A DNA stretch of 8,016 nt from Candidatus Brocadiaceae bacterium (GTDB lineage: Bacteria > Planctomycetota > MHYJ01 > JACQXL01 > CAKKQI01), in assembly GCA_919901895.1 (NCBI GenBank), contig CAKKQI010000248.1, forward strand, positions 1 through 8,016, read 5' to 3'. How positions within the stretch are numbered: position 1 is the first letter of the stretch; every line of letters begins with the position of its first letter. Positions 5,405 through 8,016 of the stretch are shown in pieces. Below the pieces are notes generated by a model. It was not told the DNA's origin. It made no database searches and was given only the letters and a program-made list of their open reading frames with translations. Made by a program: the position numbers and the translations under genes.

Positions 5405-5902
5405 ATGAAAACTATTTCTATTGTCGGTTGTTCCAATAGCGGAAAAACCACGGTCCTGATAAAATTAGTCAAAGATCTAACTCGGCAGGGCTACCGGATC
5501 GGCACCGTTAAACACGATGCGCATACCTTTGAAATAGACCATCCGGGCAAGGATTCCTACCGTCATTTTCACGCGGGCAGTCAAATGACGATGATCATTT
5601 CCCCTGAAAAAATTGCCCTCGTGCAGCGGCTCCCTAAACCGTTGAAATTAAAAGAAGCGGTTAATCGATACTTCCGTAAGGATGACGTTGACCTGGTTAT
5701 TACCGAAGGGTTTAAACGGCAGAACCAGCCCAAGATTGAAGTGGTGCGTCAGGTCGTCAGCCAGCAGCCGATTTGTACGCCGGCTGATAAAGTAATCGCT
5801 TTTATTACTGATGTGTCAATATCTGGTTTTAAAGGCAAGCCCAGGTTTAAGTTAAACGAAATTAAAAAAATAGCGGATTTTATTGAGAGGAAATTTTTAT
5901 GA
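5405..5902 (+). CDS. mobB: Molybdopterin-guanine dinucleotide biosynthesis protein MobB
   Basis: A 165-residue P-loop GTPase-like protein that assists MobA in forming the guanine dinucleotide form of the molybdenum cofactor in the cytosol. The Walker A loop is GCSNSGKT (8-15) in the family context ISIVGCSNSGKTT. The MobB signature VKHDAHTFEIDHPGKDSYRH (35-54) and AGSQMTMI (57-64) follow, then DLVITEGFKRQNQPKIEVVR (96-115). The length is typical of stand-alone MobB. The Shine-Dalgarno is weak (AGGT at 5391-5394, 10 nt from the ATG). The stop overlaps the next start as ATGA, so it is translationally coupled to the 56-aa ORF and then mobA. Confidence 0.95.
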   Translation: MKTISIVGCSNSGKTTVLIKLVKDLTRQGYRIGTVKHDAHTFEIDHPGKDSYRHFHAGSQMTMIISPEKIALVQRLPKPLKLKEAVNRYFRKDDVDLVITEGFKRQNQPKIEVVRQVVSQQPICTPADKVIAFITDVSISGFKGKPRFKLNEIKKIADFIERKFL

Positions 5903-6069
5903 GCGGCGCAGAGAAAAAAATAGGGTTGGTGCAGGTGAAAATTAACGGAAAAATAGTGCCGATTAAAGGGTTTGTCCAGGATTTTATCGGGTTTGCCATC
6001 CTGGGAATGCTACAGAGTTTAAGAGATATTCCGGAGCCGCAGGAAGTGGAGATTAAGATTAAAAAGTGA
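5899..6069 (+). CDS. Small 56-aa protein coupled between mobB and mobA
   Basis: An ATG overlapping the mobB stop (ATGA at 5899-5902) opens a 56-residue ORF ending in TGA, which overlaps the mobA ATG by one base (TGATG). The protein begins MSGAEKKIGLVQVKINGKI and continues with a hydrophobic middle (FVQDFIGFAILGMLQSL, 25-41) and an alternating end, PQEVEIKIKK. The pattern suggests a small beta-strand/helix/beta-strand domain rather than a membrane helix, because the middle contains charged and Gly residues. I recall similar short proteins of the type VxINGxxxPxxxFVxxxIxxxILGMLxSL...EIEI beside molybdenum-cofactor or redox genes, but this is unverified memory. Tight coupling on both sides strongly argues that it is a real gene. 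Function is unknown; a MobA/MobB partner is possible. Confidence 0.85.
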   Translation: MSGAEKKIGLVQVKINGKIVPIKGFVQDFIGFAILGMLQSLRDIPEPQEVEIKIKK

Positions 6070-6737
6070 TGAATAAAACTGCTGTGAGCGGGATTATTTT
6101 AGCGGGTGGCGAGAGCCGGCGGCTGGGGCAGGATAAGGCCTTTTTAACGCTTGGGTCTAAAACGCTTACGGAAATTATCCGGGATAAATTAAAATCAGTT
6201 TTAGGTGAAGCGGAATTAATTATTTCTGCCAACCAGTTGGAAAAGTATAAAAATTTTAAACGCTTGAGCCCCGCCGTGGCGGGGACTGATTCGTCTCCGC
6301 TAAGGCGGGGCGAAAAAATAGTGCCTGATGTTTTTCCGGAACGCTCCAGTTTGAACGGCATTTATTCGAGTCTTCGGGCAGCTGAAAATTTCTACGGGTT
6401 TGTCATCGCCTGCGATCTGCCGCTCGTTAATCCTGAATTTATTAAATACCTGATAAATCAACGGGAAGAATATGATGTGGTTATCCCGGAAAGCTTAACC
6501 GGACTGGAACCGCTCTGCGCAGTTTACTCTAAAAATTGTCTATCTTTGATGGAACGGCAGTTGAAAAACAAGAATTTTAAGATTATCGAATTTTTTCCGG
6601 AAATAAAACTTAAGGTGATTAATCTGAAAAAAATAGATTGGTTGAAAAGTCCGGAAGAAGCCGGGATTTTTAATATTAATACGATTGAAGATTATACCTG
6701 TTTGCTAAAGCAAAAAAAAATAGCTGGTTCTCCGTAA
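6069..6737 (+). CDS. mobA: Molybdenum cofactor guanylyltransferase MobA
   Basis: Transfers GMP from GTP to Mo-molybdopterin, giving Mo-bis-MGD precursors. It is a cytosolic nucleotidyltransferase of the GT-A-like fold. Visible motifs are GIILAGGESRRLGQDKA (8-24, nucleotide binding), ACDLPLVNPEF (114-124, metal-binding Asp), LEPLCAVY (146-153) and the family ending FNINTIEDY (201-209). The ATG at 6069 is preferred, since its A is the last base of the upstream stop; an in-frame GTG at 6066 would add one residue. Residues 65-81 (RLSPAVAGTDSSPLRRG) are unlike the family and are encoded by a palindromic element inserted in frame just before the conserved IVPDVFPERSSLNGIYSSL region. That makes the protein somewhat longer (222 aa) than a typical MobA of about 190-205. 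A run of nine A (6712-6720) lies in the last codons after the conserved end. Confidence 0.94.
   Translation: MNKTAVSGIILAGGESRRLGQDKAFLTLGSKTLTEIIRDKLKSVLGEAELIISANQLEKYKNFKRLSPAVAGTDSSPLRRGEKIVPDVFPERSSLNGIYSSLRAAENFYGFVIACDLPLVNPEFIKYLINQREEYDVVIPESLTGLEPLCAVYSKNCLSLMERQLKNKNFKIIEFFPEIKLKVINLKKIDWLKSPEEAGIFNINTIEDYTCLLKQKKIAGSP
6261..6311. repeat. Tandem-hairpin palindromic element, copy 6, in frame inside mobA
   Basis: Two hairpins: CCCCGCC-GT-GGCGGGG (6269-6284) and CTCCGC/GCGGGG (6295-6310, with a wobble), joined by ACTGATTCGT. It shares the 13-mer GGACTGATTCGTC with copy 1 (35-47). The 51-bp stretch is a multiple of three and contains no stop in the mobA frame, adding 17 residues. GC content is far higher than in flanking mobA codons. 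Confidence 0.8.
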
Positions 6738-6774
6738 CTCTTGAATCTGTGTAATCAGCAGTTAGGAAAATGAT

Positions 6775-8016
6775 ATGAAAGAAGACAGTAACATTCGGGT
6801 TAGATTTGCCCCGAGTCCGACCGGTTATCTGACCATCGGCGGCGCCCGGACGGCTTTGTTTAATCACCTTTTCGCCCGTCATTACCAGGGAAAATTAGTC
6901 CTCCGGATTGAAGATACCGACCGGGTTCGTTCCACCCCGGAAGCCACCCAGATGGTGCTGGATAGTTTAAATTGGCTGAAAATTGATTGGGATGAAGGTC
7001 CTTATTACCAGAGTCAACGGCTTGATATTTATAAAGACTACGCCCAAAAATTGCTTGAAACCGGTAAGGCGGTTTACGAAGAAGATCCTCATAAAGGCAA
7101 GGCCATCGTTTTTAAAATAAAAGAAGACGCCAAAATTAGTTTTAAAGATTTGATTCACGGTAACATTACCTTTGAGGCGGATAATATCGGCCGGGAGGGA
7201 TATCTCGTCCTGATAAAATCGGACGGCTTCCCGACTTATAATTTTGCCTGCGTGGTAGATGACAGCGAGATGGGGATTACCCATATTATCCGGGGTGACG
7301 ACCATATTTCTAATACGCCCAAACAAATCGCCCTTTATGAAGTCCTGGGAAAACCCGTTCCGCAATTTCTCCATATTCCTTTAATCCTGGGTGAAGACGG
7401 TTCCAAACTGAGTAAACGGCACGGGCATACTTATGTGATGGAATATCAAGAGCAGGGATATTTATCAGAAGCAGTATTTAATTTTCTCTCACTGCTGGGG
7501 TGGGCGCCCGGTGATGATACGGAACTGATGAGCCGGGAAGAGATTATTAAACGTTTTACCATCGAACGGGTCAGCCATACGCCGGCCAAATTTAATCTAA
7601 CCAAACTGACCTGGATGAATAACCAGTATGTCAAAAAAATGGACCCACCGACTCTAGCTACTCTGGTTAAACCATTTTTAACTAAAGCCGGGTATGACCT
7701 GACGTCTGTGCCGGAAACAAAACTTATCAGGTTGATAGACCTTTATCGTGAACGGGTTAAGACGCTGGCTGAATTTGGCGAGGCGACTAAATTTTTCTTT
7801 AATTCGGAAATTAATTACGATGAAGAAGCGGTCAGTAAAATTTTACGTCCGCCTGGGACGAAAGAAATACTGGCCGACGTTTTGAACGGGTTAAAGGAAA
7901 CGCCTGATTTTACGATACCGAATCTGGAAAATTGCCTGCGTCATCTAACCGAGCGAAAAAAAATAAAGTTTAAAGTGTTTTTGGAACGCGCTTTAAAAGA
8001 GGGCGCGGATTACATT
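6775..8016 (+). CDS. gltX: Glutamyl-tRNA synthetase GltX (3' end beyond the window)
   Basis: Charges tRNA-Glu (and in many bacteria tRNA-Gln) with glutamate; a cytosolic class I synthetase. The 414 residues visible have no stop before the window edge. They include VRFAPSPTGYLTIGGARTALFN (9-30), VLRIEDTDRVRSTPEA (42-57), GFPTYNFACVVDDSEMGITHIIRGDDHISNTP (151-182) and the KMSKS equivalent SKLSKRHG (210-217), followed by LLGWAPGD and the start of the helical anticodon-binding region. Two points stand out: the HIGH-type motif reads TIGG, with Thr20 in place of His, and the segment between LLETGKAVYEE and IVFKI is about 30 residues shorter than in E. coli, lacking the Cys-containing zinc-binding loop. 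The start is fixed by AGGA (6764-6767), 7 nt before the ATG. The mobA stop is 37 nt upstream, so read-through from the mob promoter is plausible. Confidence 0.96.
   Translation, partial: MKEDSNIRVRFAPSPTGYLTIGGARTALFNHLFARHYQGKLVLRIEDTDRVRSTPEATQMVLDSLNWLKIDWDEGPYYQSQRLDIYKDYAQKLLETGKAVYEEDPHKGKAIVFKIKEDAKISFKDLIHGNITFEADNIGREGYLVLIKSDGFPTYNFACVVDDSEMGITHIIRGDDHISNTPKQIALYEVLGKPVPQFLHIPLILGEDGSKLSKRHGHTYVMEYQEQGYLSEAVFNFLSLLGWAPGDDTELMSREEIIKRFTIERVSHTPAKFNLTKLTWMNNQYVKKMDPPTLATLVKPFLTKAGYDLTSVPETKLIRLIDLYRERVKTLAEFGEATKFFFNSEINYDEEAVSKILRPPGTKEILADVLNGLKETPDFTIPNLENCLRHLTERKKIKFKVFLERALKEGADYI

Overview
The window carries about seven protein genes and two tRNA genes from an uncultured-type bacterium. 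Supporting signs are standard-code ORFs, ATG starts, sigma70-like promoters of the TTGACA/TATAAT type, compact spacing and many GC-rich palindromes set in otherwise AT-rich intergenic DNA. The gene mix (glycogen branching enzyme, HD-GYP protein, MobB/MobA, a membrane 4Fe-4S protein) does not fix a phylum. The palindrome style recalls candidate-phylum metagenome contigs, but that is an impression, not a demonstration.

Layout. 97-2061 (-) is glgB, transcribed leftward from a promoter near 2092-2120. Divergent to it, 2242-3241 (+) holds a two-gene unit: an ArsR-type repressor and a NapH-like membrane 4Fe-4S protein, behind a strong promoter and a perfect Shine-Dalgarno. Converging on that unit is tRNA-His(GTG) (3261-3337, -), with an unusually long, repeat-filled 5' leader reaching its promoter at 3554-3582. 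Then come a palindrome-rich spacer and a tandem-HD/HD-GYP protein (3784-4980, -). That gene begins only 10 nt after the 3' end of tRNA-Arg(TCG) (4991-5064, -), so the two are probably co-transcribed from a minus-strand promoter near 5296-5325. Back to back with that promoter is a plus-strand promoter (5332-5359) for a translationally coupled set: mobB, a 56-aa ORF and mobA. After it comes gltX (6775 to the window edge, incomplete).

The most unusual feature is a family of small tandem-hairpin palindromic elements, about 30-50 bp each. Copies lie downstream of glgB, in both tRNA leaders, downstream of the HD-GYP gene, and in frame inside the mobA coding sequence. At both tRNA loci the arrangement is the same: promoter, AT-rich hairpin, a degenerate copy of the first 10-13 nt of the tRNA, the palindromic element, then the intact tRNA with its 5' end restored. 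At tRNA-His the unit is repeated a second time as an 87-bp tandem. This looks like a mobile or self-propagating palindromic element that inserts into the D-arm region of tRNA genes and regenerates the tRNA 5' end.

Functional reading: storage polysaccharide branching (glgB), a possibly redox- or metal-responsive membrane electron-transfer pair (arsR/napH-like), a second-messenger phosphodiesterase linked to tRNA-Arg, molybdenum-cofactor nucleotide attachment (mobA/mobB), and glutamyl-tRNA synthesis (gltX).
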